Shown here in pieces: positions 54,594 through 63,808 of a stretch of DNA of 64,000 nt (the stretch's first letter is position 1; each line of letters begins with the position of its first letter). Made by a program: the position numbers and the translations under genes. The notes beneath the pieces were generated by a model that searched no databases, had not been told where the DNA came from, and worked only from the letters and a program-made list of their open reading frames with translations. The stretch is from an uncultured Bacteroidales bacterium (GTDB lineage Bacteria; Bacteroidota; Bacteroidia; Bacteroidales; Bacteroidaceae): contig CALEFD010000107.1 of the NCBI GenBank assembly GCA_937876995.1, positions 1-64,000 of the forward strand, given 5' to 3'.

Positions 54594-55274
54594 TTATTTT
54601 TTACAACATTTATCGCATGTAAGACATTTCCAGACTAAAGCCGCCAATGCACCACCAGCAAACGGACCAACAATAAATATCCACAATTGTTTCAAAGCTG
54701 CGCCACCCTCAAACAGAGCAGGACCTATTGAACGAGCAGGATTAACAGATGTTCCGGTATAACGGATACATACCAAATGAACAAGTACCAATGAAAGACC
54801 TATTGCAAGACCTGCAAAATTGCCGGCACCCTTTTCGCTATCGGTTGTGCCTAACACTACAAGTACGAAGACAAATGTGAATACAATTTCTGCCAACAAG
54901 CCACCAATTGTAGATACACCAGCCTGGCATGCATTTGCACCGGTTCCATTAAGAAGGTCCACATTTTTAGTAAGAAGAGCTAAAATAGCAGAGCCAATAA
55001 CTGCGCCTATCACCTGGAAAAGCATATAGCATGCAGCCTCCTTACCCTTCATTCTACCTGACATCCATACACCTAATGTGATAGCAGGATTGATATGACA
55101 ACCCGAAATACCACCAATAGCGTATGCCATAGCAACCACAGCAAGTCCAAAAGCCAAAGCTGTACCCACTACTCCGTTTCCGGTCACTGCATTGCAACCT
55201 AAACTAACTGCTGTACCGCAGCCCATCAATACAAGCACCATAGTGCCCACCATCTCGGCAAAATACTTTTTCAT
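54594..55274 (-). CDS. aqpZ: Aquaporin Z-type channel (MIP family)
   Basis: A water channel in the inner membrane, 226 residues with six helices. The two NPA half-helices are HINPAITLGVW at about 60-70 and SVNPARSIGPALF at about 176-188. The narrow-filter positions suggest AqpZ rather than GlpF: a His within MLFQVIGA-type helix 5 is not obvious, but the Arg after the second NPA is present. The tail is short and Cys/Lys-rich (CLTCDKCCKK). It is 35 bases downstream of the GH31 gene and may be co-transcribed with it. Confidence 0.92.
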   Translation of the reverse strand: MKKYFAEMVGTMVLVLMGCGTAVSLGCNAVTGNGVVGTALAFGLAVVAMAYAIGGISGCHINPAITLGVWMSGRMKGKEAACYMLFQVIGAVIGSAILALLTKNVDLLNGTGANACQAGVSTIGGLLAEIVFTFVFVLVVLGTTDSEKGAGNFAGLAIGLSLVLVHLVCIRYTGTSVNPARSIGPALFEGGAALKQLWIFIVGPFAGGALAALVWKCLTCDKCCKK

Positions 55275-55309
55275 AATACTTCTTTTTATTGATTAAAGAT
55301 TAGTTATAG

Positions 55310-57808
55310 TTATAGTTTCACCTTAGTATTCTTTCCTGAATAATCTACAATGACACCTGCAGTTGTTTCAATACCAGCACCATTACCTTCCGAAACAAGA
55401 ACAATATTAAATTTGCGTGACTGTTCCATACCATCAAAAGAGCCCTGACGTTTACCTATTTGCAACGTATTTGCCTTATCGTTCCATTTGAATTCTATTG
55501 TTGAATAGGCGCCGTGCTCATAATTGTAGTTATCACCTTCGTCCTCATAGAGAACAAAACTGCCATCTGCACCTTTATATATACGAACTTCAATAGGTTC
55601 ATTTGATTCTTCCCAAGAATACTGCTTAACCGGACCCATAGGAACAATTGAACCCGCACGAACAAATACAGGAATATAATCTATTGGAGCTGCAGTCTTT
55701 ATAGTCTGACCTGCTTTGTGGCTCTGACCTGTCCAGAAATTGTACCAAAGACCATCACCTGGCAAATACACCTGGCGGCTCTTTTCTATACCCTTTAGTT
55801 CTTCTGAATTAACACCATAATACATTGGGTCTGTTACCGGACATGCCATAAATGCCGGACCAAACATAAACTGATCTGCTATATCCTTAACATTTTCATC
55901 GTTACGGAAATCAAACATCAACGGACGTGTCATTGTATAGTTATTGTTTGTAACCATAGCCATAAGCGAATAGTTGTATGGAAGTAATCTGTAGCGCAGA
56001 TGAATCTGTGTCAGGATACTTTCATAGAATGGCTCGCCAGGATTACCAAATTGCCATGGTTCACGTGGGAAATCACATCCGTGACTACGGAATAGAGGCA
56101 TCCACTGACTGAATTGTAAATTACGAACATAAAATTCTCTATATCCATAATCGGCCGGTCCTCTCTGGTAATCGCCTGCCCAATACCATGAGCCACCATT
56201 CTTTACAAAGAAAGCTCCGGCATCTATAGTCCAATAAGGACAACCCGTAACAAAGAAGTTCATACCTGCAGGTATCCATGCTTTAAAGTCATCCCAGTTT
56301 GCTTTAGTATCGCCATTCCAAACAATGGTTGCATAACGCTGCTGTCCTGCATAGCTTGAACGAGTCAGATTTACCACTCGTTTTTCTTCTGTTGTAGCAC
56401 GCTGGTTTTCATACAATCCCTGTGAATGATATAACGAATATGTATTAGCACGCAATTCACCAAGAAGATTATTTAATTCTTTAGTATTCTTTTCAAATCT
56501 TGCAGCCGGATCATTGCCAATAGAGTTGCTACGATGATTCCAGTCGCCGTCCACAGGCTCTGTACCATCACACCACCACGCATCAACGTCAAGTGAGAAC
56601 AGGTTTTTGTTCACAAATTCGTCCCAATACATTTTTCTTGCATCGGCCTGATATGCATCATATATACCGCGACCCAAAGTATATCCTAAAGGATCCATAA
56701 GTTCTGCTTCATCACCATTGGCAGTAGGCCATATAGAGAGCATAAATTTTGCATTCTTATCGTGAACACCTTTGATCATCTTATCAGGGTTAGGATAGCT
56801 CTTTTCATAAAATTTTTTATGTCCCCACCATGATGGATTCCAATAGTTCCAGTCCTGAACTATAACATCAATAGGAATTTGTGATTCACGGAATCTGGTT
56901 AATACACTATCTATATCGTGCGGATTTGCATAACGCTCTTTAGACTGTACATATCCCAAAAGATAACGAGGCAACATAGGAACTGTTCCTGTAAGAGTAC
57001 GGAATTCATCTACAATCATATCAAATTCCGGACCATACATAAAGAAATAATCAACGCTGTTTACAGCATTCATCTGCATATAACTACCTGCTGCATCATC
57101 ATGAAATTCCATAGTAGAACCTACATTGAAAAGCAGACCATACCCCATAGAGGACATAAGAACAGGCACAGTGGCTTTCAAATTATGTTGATACAGATAC
57201 TGCATTGTTCCACGTAAATTATAATAAGGTTCCTGATGTGAACCTAATCCGTAGAGCGCTTCACCGTCTTGCCATTTATAGTTTACAACAGCCTTCCAGG
57301 CAGTTCCAATAGGCTGGTCAGATACAATATTGGAAATTTTAACATCGCCATTTGCTGTCTTCTCTATCACACTGTTTGAATCATCATACACCACATTATG
57401 TATCTCCACCTGTTCAGTTGTTCGCGGAGTTAACTGATTTTCTGTCAGTAACAATTCGCCATAGGCATTATAAAAACTTACTGCACCACTCTTTTTAGAA
57501 ACAATTACAGTGATACCACTGGTTTTCATTGTAATTGATTCATCACTCTCTTTGTACTTGATTTTTACTTTTGATGGCTGGTAATTGACCAAAACATTTG
57601 TTTCATTTTCTAGAATATCGCCTTGGGGTACATATTGTACTCTTACAACATCACTATTTACAAAAGACACGGAGAGTTTTTCACCAGAATGATCTGCTAT
57701 TAAACCACAATCTGTTTTAACCCAGTCTGCTCTTGACATTAACGAAAGAGACACAACCAATACAAACAGCACTGTTCTCTTTGAGAAAAGTTGATAAATA
57801 TTCTTCAT
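55310..57808 (-). CDS. GH31 glycoside hydrolase (alpha-glucosidase/alpha-xylosidase)
   Basis: A secreted 832-residue GH31 enzyme. The start MKNIYQLFSKRTVLF is chosen because it begins a signal peptide (to about residue 26, LMSRA-DW); the frame is open for 400 bases further upstream, into the divergent antiporter gene. An N-terminal beta-sandwich precedes the barrel. DVDAWWCDGTEPVDGDW carries the nucleophile Asp, and IVWNGDTKANWDDFKAW the acid/base Asp. GCPYWTIDAGAFF and PLFRSHGCDFPREPW follow, as in xylosidase-type GH31 enzymes, and a DUF5110-like region ends the protein. It could act on alpha-xylosyl or alpha-glucosyl groups; the sequence alone does not decide. Confidence 0.9.
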   Translation of the reverse strand: MKNIYQLFSKRTVLFVLVVSLSLMSRADWVKTDCGLIADHSGEKLSVSFVNSDVVRVQYVPQGDILENETNVLVNYQPSKVKIKYKESDESITMKTSGITVIVSKKSGAVSFYNAYGELLLTENQLTPRTTEQVEIHNVVYDDSNSVIEKTANGDVKISNIVSDQPIGTAWKAVVNYKWQDGEALYGLGSHQEPYYNLRGTMQYLYQHNLKATVPVLMSSMGYGLLFNVGSTMEFHDDAAGSYMQMNAVNSVDYFFMYGPEFDMIVDEFRTLTGTVPMLPRYLLGYVQSKERYANPHDIDSVLTRFRESQIPIDVIVQDWNYWNPSWWGHKKFYEKSYPNPDKMIKGVHDKNAKFMLSIWPTANGDEAELMDPLGYTLGRGIYDAYQADARKMYWDEFVNKNLFSLDVDAWWCDGTEPVDGDWNHRSNSIGNDPAARFEKNTKELNNLLGELRANTYSLYHSQGLYENQRATTEEKRVVNLTRSSYAGQQRYATIVWNGDTKANWDDFKAWIPAGMNFFVTGCPYWTIDAGAFFVKNGGSWYWAGDYQRGPADYGYREFYVRNLQFSQWMPLFRSHGCDFPREPWQFGNPGEPFYESILTQIHLRYRLLPYNYSLMAMVTNNNYTMTRPLMFDFRNDENVKDIADQFMFGPAFMACPVTDPMYYGVNSEELKGIEKSRQVYLPGDGLWYNFWTGQSHKAGQTIKTAAPIDYIPVFVRAGSIVPMGPVKQYSWEESNEPIEVRIYKGADGSFVLYEDEGDNYNYEHGAYSTIEFKWNDKANTLQIGKRQGSFDGMEQSRKFNIVLVSEGNGAGIETTAGVIVDYSGKNTKVKL

Positions 57809-57889
57809 AATTACTATAATTTGCACTTTGGGTGATAAAGATAGTAAATAAAAAAGCATTATTAACACTTTTAGTATCATATTTAAGAG

Positions 57890-57897
57890 TAACTTTG
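57890..57897 (+). promoter_or_regulatory. -7 box of the Ca/Na antiporter gene
   Basis: TAACTTTG followed by CG lies 30 bases before the ATG. No convincing TTTG box was found upstream of it. Confidence 0.45.
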
Positions 57898-57926
57898 CGT
57901 CGTTTTTTAATTTAAAGTGTAAAAAT

Positions 57927-58922
57927 ATGGTTTTGACAGTATGTAAACTGCTGATTGGATTAGTGTTGCTGTTTTTGGGAGGTAATTGGTTAGTTGATGG
58001 TGGCGTAGCCATAGCTAAACGTTTTAAGATTTCTCCGTTAGTGATTGGTATGACCATAGTAGCTATGGGTACATCGGCACCGGAACTTATAGTAAGTTTG
58101 TTAGCTGCAGCCAAAGGCAATAGCGGCATTGCAATGGGTAACGTCATTGGTTCTAACATTGCCAATATCGGTTTAATACTTGGATTAACTGCTTTAATAT
58201 GCCCCATTATTGCAAAAGGAAAAGATATAGTACTTAACGGACTTGCTATGATTATTATATCTGCTATATTGGTACTTATGTCATTTACAAATCACGGATT
58301 GTCACGCATAGATGGCGCTATTCTGGTATTTGGTCTTATTCTGTTTATCACAATTTCCATTATAAGTGGCAAGAAGAGCAAACAACCGGAAAACGAAGAA
58401 GACGACACTCCATCTATGAAACTTCTACCTGCATTTCTGCTTGTAGTTGTATCTTGCGGTATGTTGGCTTTTGGCGCAGATATGCTGATAGACAATGCCA
58501 CAATCATTGCTAAAGCATTAAACATAAGCGACAAAGTTATAGGTTTGACAATTGTTGCACTTGGAACAAGTCTTCCGGAACTTGCAGCATCACTTATAGC
58601 TGCAACAAAAAAACAGATGGATATTTCATTGGGTAACGTTATAGGTTCCAATATCTTTAATATACTTGCTGTTCTTGGAATATCATCAACCATCTGCCCT
58701 ATCCCGGTTGATTTCTCTATATATGATGCCGATTTTGTATATATGCTATTATTCAGTACTTTGCTCATTATATTTATACTACCCTGGAAATCAAACATCA
58801 AGAGATATCAGGGCACACGCTCCGTATCGGCATTTAAAAGCCTGACAAACGGCGTGTTAGGCCGAATATCAGGCTTCATATTAATGGTTGTTTACGTCTA
58901 TTACGTAATAAGACTATTCTAA
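57927..58922 (+). CDS. Calcium/sodium antiporter (CaCA family, YrbG-like)
   Basis: An inner-membrane exchanger of 331 residues with about ten helices. The two inverted alpha-repeats are clear: VIGMTIVAMGTSAPELIVSL with MGNVIGSNIANIGLILG, and VIGLTIVALGTSLPELAASL with LGNVIGSNIFNILAVLG. The GTSxPEL Glu and the GNxxGSN Asn bind the cation. It is convergent with the OPT gene, and the two stops overlap by three bases. Confidence 0.94.
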   Translation: MVLTVCKLLIGLVLLFLGGNWLVDGGVAIAKRFKISPLVIGMTIVAMGTSAPELIVSLLAAAKGNSGIAMGNVIGSNIANIGLILGLTALICPIIAKGKDIVLNGLAMIIISAILVLMSFTNHGLSRIDGAILVFGLILFITISIISGKKSKQPENEEDDTPSMKLLPAFLLVVVSCGMLAFGADMLIDNATIIAKALNISDKVIGLTIVALGTSLPELAASLIAATKKQMDISLGNVIGSNIFNILAVLGISSTICPIPVDFSIYDADFVYMLLFSTLLIIFILPWKSNIKRYQGTRSVSAFKSLTNGVLGRISGFILMVVYVYYVIRLF

Positions 58923-60916
58923 CATTTTTTCTTCTTCAAGACAGACATTACGAAGTAGATAATCAGAACCGCATACATTACAATTGAAAGCCATTCGGCA
59001 GCCGATGTAGCATTCCAATTGTACATATAGAGATCAAGTCCTGCAAATTTCAGGGCAGCACTGACCACGCCCATAAGTGCACCACCTGCAATAAAACCGG
59101 ATGCCAACAATGTTCCATGTTCTACTCTCTCCTTGTTTAGGGCTGTATCTTTAGAACGTGAACCTACATACCAATTGATCAGACCACCCACTACCAATGG
59201 AATATTCAGTTCAAACGGAATAAACATACCCAATGCAAACGATAGTGCTGAGATTCCGCAGAAATTGAGGATAAGCGCTATTACTGCACCTGTTGCATAG
59301 AGCCACCAAGGTGCTCCTGTACCTGACATAAGCGGATCAATAACAGCTGCCATAGCATTTGCCTGAGGTGCAACCAATGCATTTTCGCCAACAAAGCCGT
59401 ATGTTTTATTCAGAATTATCAAAACTCCTCCTACAGTAAGAGCAGACACTAATGTACCCAAGAATTTCCAACCCTGCTGAGTAGCCGGTGTAGAACCCAG
59501 CCAATAACCTATCTTAAGGTCTGTAATAAAACCACCTGCCATGGACAATGCTGTACAAACCACACCACCCATTATAAGAGCTGCTACAATACCGGCAGTA
59601 CCCTTTAAACCTACAAACACCATAATTACAGATGCAAGGATAAGAGTCATCAATGTCATACCCGATACAGGATTACTACCTACTATAGCTATAGCGTTAG
59701 CTGCAACAGTAGTAAACAGGAATGCAATTATTCCTACTACCAAAATACCTACCACTGCATGTAAGAGATTGAAATCCATTACTCCAAAGTAGAAGAACAT
59801 AAACACAGCAATTAAAGCAACTATTACACCACCAACAACTATCTTCATAGGCAGATCGCGTTGTGTTCTTGGAGTAGCTTGTGCCGTTGCATTGTTTTTA
59901 CTGCCCTTCAATTCTCTACCTGCCAAACCTACAGCACTCTTTATTACCGGCCATGATTTTATAATACCCAATATACCTGCCATTGCAATACCACCTATAC
60001 CTATATGACGCGCGTAGCTTGTAAATATCACTTCTGGTTCCATAGATGCAATAGGGTCTGTGATAGCCGGGTTCAATGACTGCAAGAATGTATCACCTAA
60101 AAGTGGCAGCAATGGCACTATTACAAACCATACCACTGCAGATCCGGCAGCAATTATACAAGCATATTTCAAACCAACTATATAACCCAAACCAAGTACC
60201 GCTGCACCAGTATTAATACTGAACACCAATTTTGCTTTAGTTGCCAACGCAGTACCCCAAGCACATACTCTTGAAGTAAAAGCCTCTCTCCATAATCCGA
60301 ATGTGGCAACAACAAAATCAAATATACCACCTATCAAACCTGATATAATAAGCGGTTTTGCTTGTCCGGCACCCTTTTCACCCGAAATAAGAACCTGTGT
60401 GGTAGCTGTTGCTTCCGGAAAGGGATATTTACCGTGCATATCCTTTACAAAATACTTTCTGAATGGAATAAGGAACAGAATACCTAACACTCCTCCCAAC
60501 AAAGAGCTAAGGAATACCTGCATAAAGTTTACAGTCATATCGGGGTATTTAGCCTGTAGTATGTATAGTGCAGGCAGAGTAAATATAGCTCCCGCCACAA
60601 TTACACCCGAACAAGAGCCAATTGACTGAATAATAACATTTTCGCCAAGAGCATTTTTCCTTTTGGTAAGCGTAGAAACACCTACTGCAATAATAGCAAT
60701 CGGAATTGCGGCTTCAAATACCTGACCTACTTTTAGTCCTAAGTAAGCTGCTGCAGCAGAAAATATTACTGCCATAAGAATACCCCAGCCTATCGACCAA
60801 AAATTAGCTTCGGGATAAGCCTTGCCCGGTTGCATTACCGGCTGATACTCTTCACCCTCTTTTAATTCTCGATAAGCATTTTCCGGCAGTTCCACCGGTC
60901 TTTTTTCTTCTTCCAT
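58919..60916 (-). CDS. OPT-family oligopeptide transporter
   Basis: A 665-residue inner-membrane transporter of the OPT/YSL superfamily with some sixteen hydrophobic segments. Family blocks include FWSIGWGILMAVIFSAAAAYLG near residue 40, IIQSIGSCSGVIVAGAIFTLPALY near 93-116, KYPFPEATATTQVLISGE near 163-180, and GCxx-type loops in the second half (GYWLGSTPATQQGWKFLG). Bacterial members probably take up oligopeptides by proton coupling; some YSL-like members carry metal chelates. The C-terminus is Lys-rich and ends KKKKC. Confidence 0.93.
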   Translation of the reverse strand: MEEEKRPVELPENAYRELKEGEEYQPVMQPGKAYPEANFWSIGWGILMAVIFSAAAAYLGLKVGQVFEAAIPIAIIAVGVSTLTKRKNALGENVIIQSIGSCSGVIVAGAIFTLPALYILQAKYPDMTVNFMQVFLSSLLGGVLGILFLIPFRKYFVKDMHGKYPFPEATATTQVLISGEKGAGQAKPLIISGLIGGIFDFVVATFGLWREAFTSRVCAWGTALATKAKLVFSINTGAAVLGLGYIVGLKYACIIAAGSAVVWFVIVPLLPLLGDTFLQSLNPAITDPIASMEPEVIFTSYARHIGIGGIAMAGILGIIKSWPVIKSAVGLAGRELKGSKNNATAQATPRTQRDLPMKIVVGGVIVALIAVFMFFYFGVMDFNLLHAVVGILVVGIIAFLFTTVAANAIAIVGSNPVSGMTLMTLILASVIMVFVGLKGTAGIVAALIMGGVVCTALSMAGGFITDLKIGYWLGSTPATQQGWKFLGTLVSALTVGGVLIILNKTYGFVGENALVAPQANAMAAVIDPLMSGTGAPWWLYATGAVIALILNFCGISALSFALGMFIPFELNIPLVVGGLINWYVGSRSKDTALNKERVEHGTLLASGFIAGGALMGVVSAALKFAGLDLYMYNWNATSAAEWLSIVMYAVLIIYFVMSVLKKKKC

Positions 60917-60955
60917 ATAATTAAGTTTAAGTTAATTTACTGCTATAGATTAGTG

Positions 60956-60988
60956 CGAAGATAAGAATTTTTAACCAAAACCACCAAA
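60956..60988 (-). promoter_or_regulatory. Promoter of the OPT transporter gene
   Basis: On the minus strand TTTG (60985-60988) is followed after 21 bases by TATCTTCG (60956-60963), one base off the -7 consensus; the ATG is 40 bases further on. Confidence 0.45.
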
Positions 60989-61083
60989 ATCATATACATA
61001 AATAGGTAGTTTTTTAGTTTTATCACTTATCTTTACCGCAAGAAATATGAATTTAATTTTATTACAAACAAATAATCCACTTT

Positions 61084-61959
61084 ATGAAAAAGATTAAATT
61101 ATTTGCAGCAGTAGCTGCAGTAGCACTGTCACTAAACGTAAGTGCACAAGAAAAGAGCAAAGTGATAGAAAATGGCGGCTCAGGTGAATACAAAGCTATC
61201 ATGATGGAAGAGGCATCACTGCCTACCCACACTATTTTCCGCCCAGCCGATTTAAAACCATTTGATAAAAAGAATCCACTTCCTATTCTTGTATGGGGTA
61301 ATGGTGCCTGCGCAAACAATCCAAGAGAACATATAAATTTCTTGAACGAAATTGCTTCACATGGTTTTATGGTTGTTGCTATAGGTCCCAGTTTTAGTCA
61401 GGGTGCAAACCGTTCAGAATCTTCACAACTTATAGATGCACTTGATTGGGCACTTGCTCAGAATGCAGATAAGAACAGTCCTTATTACAAGAAGCTTGAC
61501 GCAGAAAATGTTGCAGCTGCAGGTATGTCATGCGGTGGTCTGCAAACTCTTGATGTTGCAAAAGACGAACGTCTGAAGACTATCATGGTATGTAACAGCG
61601 GTCTGTTCACTAATGCAGCAGGTGCAGTTCCGGGTATGCCAATGCCTGAAAAAGAGCGTCTGGCTGAGATTCATACTCCAGTTCTATACATGTTGGGTGG
61701 TCCTACAGATATTGCATACGAAAATGGTATGGATGATTTTAAACGTATTGATCACGTTCCTGTATTTGCAGCAAACCTTCCTGTAGGTCATGGTGGTACA
61801 TACGGTCAGCCATTGGGTGGTGAATATAGTATTGTTGCAACTGCATGGTTAAGCTGGCAGCTAAAGGGCGATGATGAAGCCGGAACAATGTTCACAGGTA
61901 CAGAGTGTGGTCTTTCAAAAAGAGAAGGTTGGACTGTAGATAAAAAGAATATTCCATAA
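61084..61959 (+). CDS. Secreted alpha/beta hydrolase
   Basis: A 291-residue secreted protein with a signal peptide (about 1-21, NVSA-QE). It has the alpha/beta-hydrolase fold with a dienelactone-hydrolase or cutinase-like order: LPILVWGNGACANNP (oxyanion region), nucleophile S149 in AGMSCGG, D209 in GGPTDIAYEN and H236 in VGHGGTY, so the triad is complete. The substrate is unknown; carbohydrate esters or lipids are plausible. It is not close to the CE1 pair by sequence. A TATCTTTA box (61028-61035) upstream resembles a -7 element. Confidence 0.85.
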   Translation: MKKIKLFAAVAAVALSLNVSAQEKSKVIENGGSGEYKAIMMEEASLPTHTIFRPADLKPFDKKNPLPILVWGNGACANNPREHINFLNEIASHGFMVVAIGPSFSQGANRSESSQLIDALDWALAQNADKNSPYYKKLDAENVAAAGMSCGGLQTLDVAKDERLKTIMVCNSGLFTNAAGAVPGMPMPEKERLAEIHTPVLYMLGGPTDIAYENGMDDFKRIDHVPVFAANLPVGHGGTYGQPLGGEYSIVATAWLSWQLKGDDEAGTMFTGTECGLSKREGWTVDKKNIP

Positions 61960-62047
61960 GTGAAAATCACAAAAAACATGAAAAATTATTCACTTGTGAA
62001 CAATTTTATTAAACAGTAGATTATTTTTATACACTAGTTATTTTATT

Positions 62048-62088
62048 TAGCCATATCTTCGCAGTATATATTGCATGAGATATGGCTA
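62048..62088. repeat. 11-bp inverted repeat over a -7 box and start codon
   Basis: TAGCCATATCT (62048-62058) is repeated inverted at 62078-62088, with a 19-base spacer. The left arm overlaps a -7-like TATCTTCG (62054-62061) and the right arm contains the ATG of the lipoprotein gene, so it could be an operator or affect translation. Confidence 0.5.
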
Positions 62089-62468
62089 AATTATTTAAAG
62101 ATAAATTACTGACCATTATTATTACATTATCTATCTCTTTGTTTATAGGTTGTAGCCAAGAGAAGATGCAAATGAATACATATAGATTCATAAGCTATTC
62201 TTGTATATCAGACGCTTCCGATTGTTCAGAAATATACAACACGTTTCCTATTAACGAAAACTTCATTATCTACGATACAAAAAGCAATGCAGATGCGCAG
62301 ATGATAGAGATGTTTAAAAACTATGTTGCAATTGTCGATTCCAAAGAACTAGGAAAAAAAATATATCAAGGTGACTATTGCAGAATACATCTATGCGAAA
62401 TTAAAGATGGAGAAAGCTTGCAAATTATTCGAGATATAACTTGTAAAGAGTGGAGACATATTGAATAA
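62082..62468 (+). CDS. Small lipoprotein of unknown function
   Basis: Not recognised as a named family. The 128-residue protein has a lipoprotein signal (TIIITLSISLFIGC, Cys at about residue 24), then a soluble region with several Cys residues (YSCISDASDCSEIY; YCRIHLCEI), which might form disulfides in the periplasm. It has its own -7 box and lies 32 bases before the MTA/SAH deaminase gene in the same direction. Confidence 0.7.
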   Translation: MAKLFKDKLLTIIITLSISLFIGCSQEKMQMNTYRFISYSCISDASDCSEIYNTFPINENFIIYDTKSNADAQMIEMFKNYVAIVDSKELGKKIYQGDYCRIHLCEIKDGESLQIIRDITCKEWRHIE

Positions 62469-62500
62469 AACACTACCTTCGCATAAACAAAAAACAGTTT

Positions 62501-63808
62501 ATGAATATTCTAATCAAAAACGGTACTATTCTGCCTATGAATGTGGCAGATGATATGCCAAAATATTTCAAAGGTAATTTAGGGATTGAAGGTAACAGAA
62601 TCAGTTTTGTAAGTGCAGAACAGAGTGATGTAGATATCTTCCGGGCCAAACATCAAGACAATTGCAAAATAATAGATGCATCAGGATGTATTGTAATGCC
62701 CGGTCTTATCAACACCCACACTCATATAGCAATGACACTGCTTCGAGGCATATCTGACGATGTCCCTTTGATGGAGTGGCTAAACGAACACATCTGGCCT
62801 GTAGAGGCTCATATGGGATACAACGAAATACTTATAGGAGCAAAACTTGGTGCTCTTGAAATGCTAAAAGGAGGAACTACCACGTTTGTAGATATGTATC
62901 CATACGAAGAAGCTGTAGCAGAGGCATCGGAAGAGGCCGGAATAAGAGCCATTGTATCGCCTTGTGCTATGGATTTCAGAATGCCACATTTTGAAGAAGA
63001 CTGGCGTGCTGTACAAAAAAGATTCAGTAACAGCAATCTGGTTAGCATGATGATTGGTGTGCATGCTATTTACACTTGTTCCCCGGAAAACATGAAACAT
63101 GCTATGGAACTATCAGAACAACTTTCTACAGGTATTCATATTCATCACTCTGAGACTCAAGACGAAGAAAAGACTGTTAGAGAACGCTACAACGCAAATC
63201 CAACAGAACATTTGGTAAATGTAGGATTGATAAAACGCCCTACTCTTGCTGCACACTGCGTATATATGTCCGATGAAGACATTACAACATTTGCAGAAAA
63301 CAATGTATCTGTAGCATATAACCCACAAAGTAATATGAAATTGGCATCGGGAATAGCTCCAATAGCAAAGATGCTTGATGCAGGTGTAAACGTATCTATA
63401 GGTACAGATGGAGCTTCGTCCAATAACGATCTGGATATGTGGGATGAAATGCGTACTGCTTCACTACTACAAAAGGTCAACACCATGAATCCATGCGTAT
63501 TGACAGCATACCAGGTACTGCAGATGGCTACTGTAAATGGTGCAAAAGCTATAGGCAAAGAGGGTGAATTAGGTATTCTTCAGGAAGGAGCATTGGCAGA
63601 CATTATTCTTGTAGATTTTGAAAAGCCACATCTATACCCACATACAAACCTTATTTCGGAATTGGTTTACAGTTGCCACGCATCGGATGTAGATACAGTT
63701 ATAGTTAATGGTGAGATTGTTGTGGAAAACAGAAAGTGCACAACCATGGACGAAACCAAAGTGTGCACCGATGCTCAAAACACAATAGAAAAACTTTTGA
63801 ATCAATAA
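62501..63808 (+). CDS. mtaD: 5'-methylthioadenosine/S-adenosylhomocysteine deaminase
   Basis: A cytoplasmic metal-dependent amidohydrolase of 435 residues that deaminates MTA/SAH to inosyl products. Metal-ligand blocks: PGLINTHTHIAMTLLRG (HxH near residues 72-74), IHHSETQDEEKT (His and Glu), AAHCVYMSDEDI (His), and SIGTDGASSNNDLDMW (Asp). The TLLRG and SSNNDLDM stretches are typical of MTA/SAH deaminases and separate them from guanine or chlorohydrolases. Exact substrate range needs assay. Convergent with the PKD gene; the stops overlap by 7 bases. Confidence 0.9.
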   Translation: MNILIKNGTILPMNVADDMPKYFKGNLGIEGNRISFVSAEQSDVDIFRAKHQDNCKIIDASGCIVMPGLINTHTHIAMTLLRGISDDVPLMEWLNEHIWPVEAHMGYNEILIGAKLGALEMLKGGTTTFVDMYPYEEAVAEASEEAGIRAIVSPCAMDFRMPHFEEDWRAVQKRFSNSNLVSMMIGVHAIYTCSPENMKHAMELSEQLSTGIHIHHSETQDEEKTVRERYNANPTEHLVNVGLIKRPTLAAHCVYMSDEDITTFAENNVSVAYNPQSNMKLASGIAPIAKMLDAGVNVSIGTDGASSNNDLDMWDEMRTASLLQKVNTMNPCVLTAYQVLQMATVNGAKAIGKEGELGILQEGALADIILVDFEKPHLYPHTNLISELVYSCHASDVDTVIVNGEIVVENRKCTTMDETKVCTDAQNTIEKLLNQ

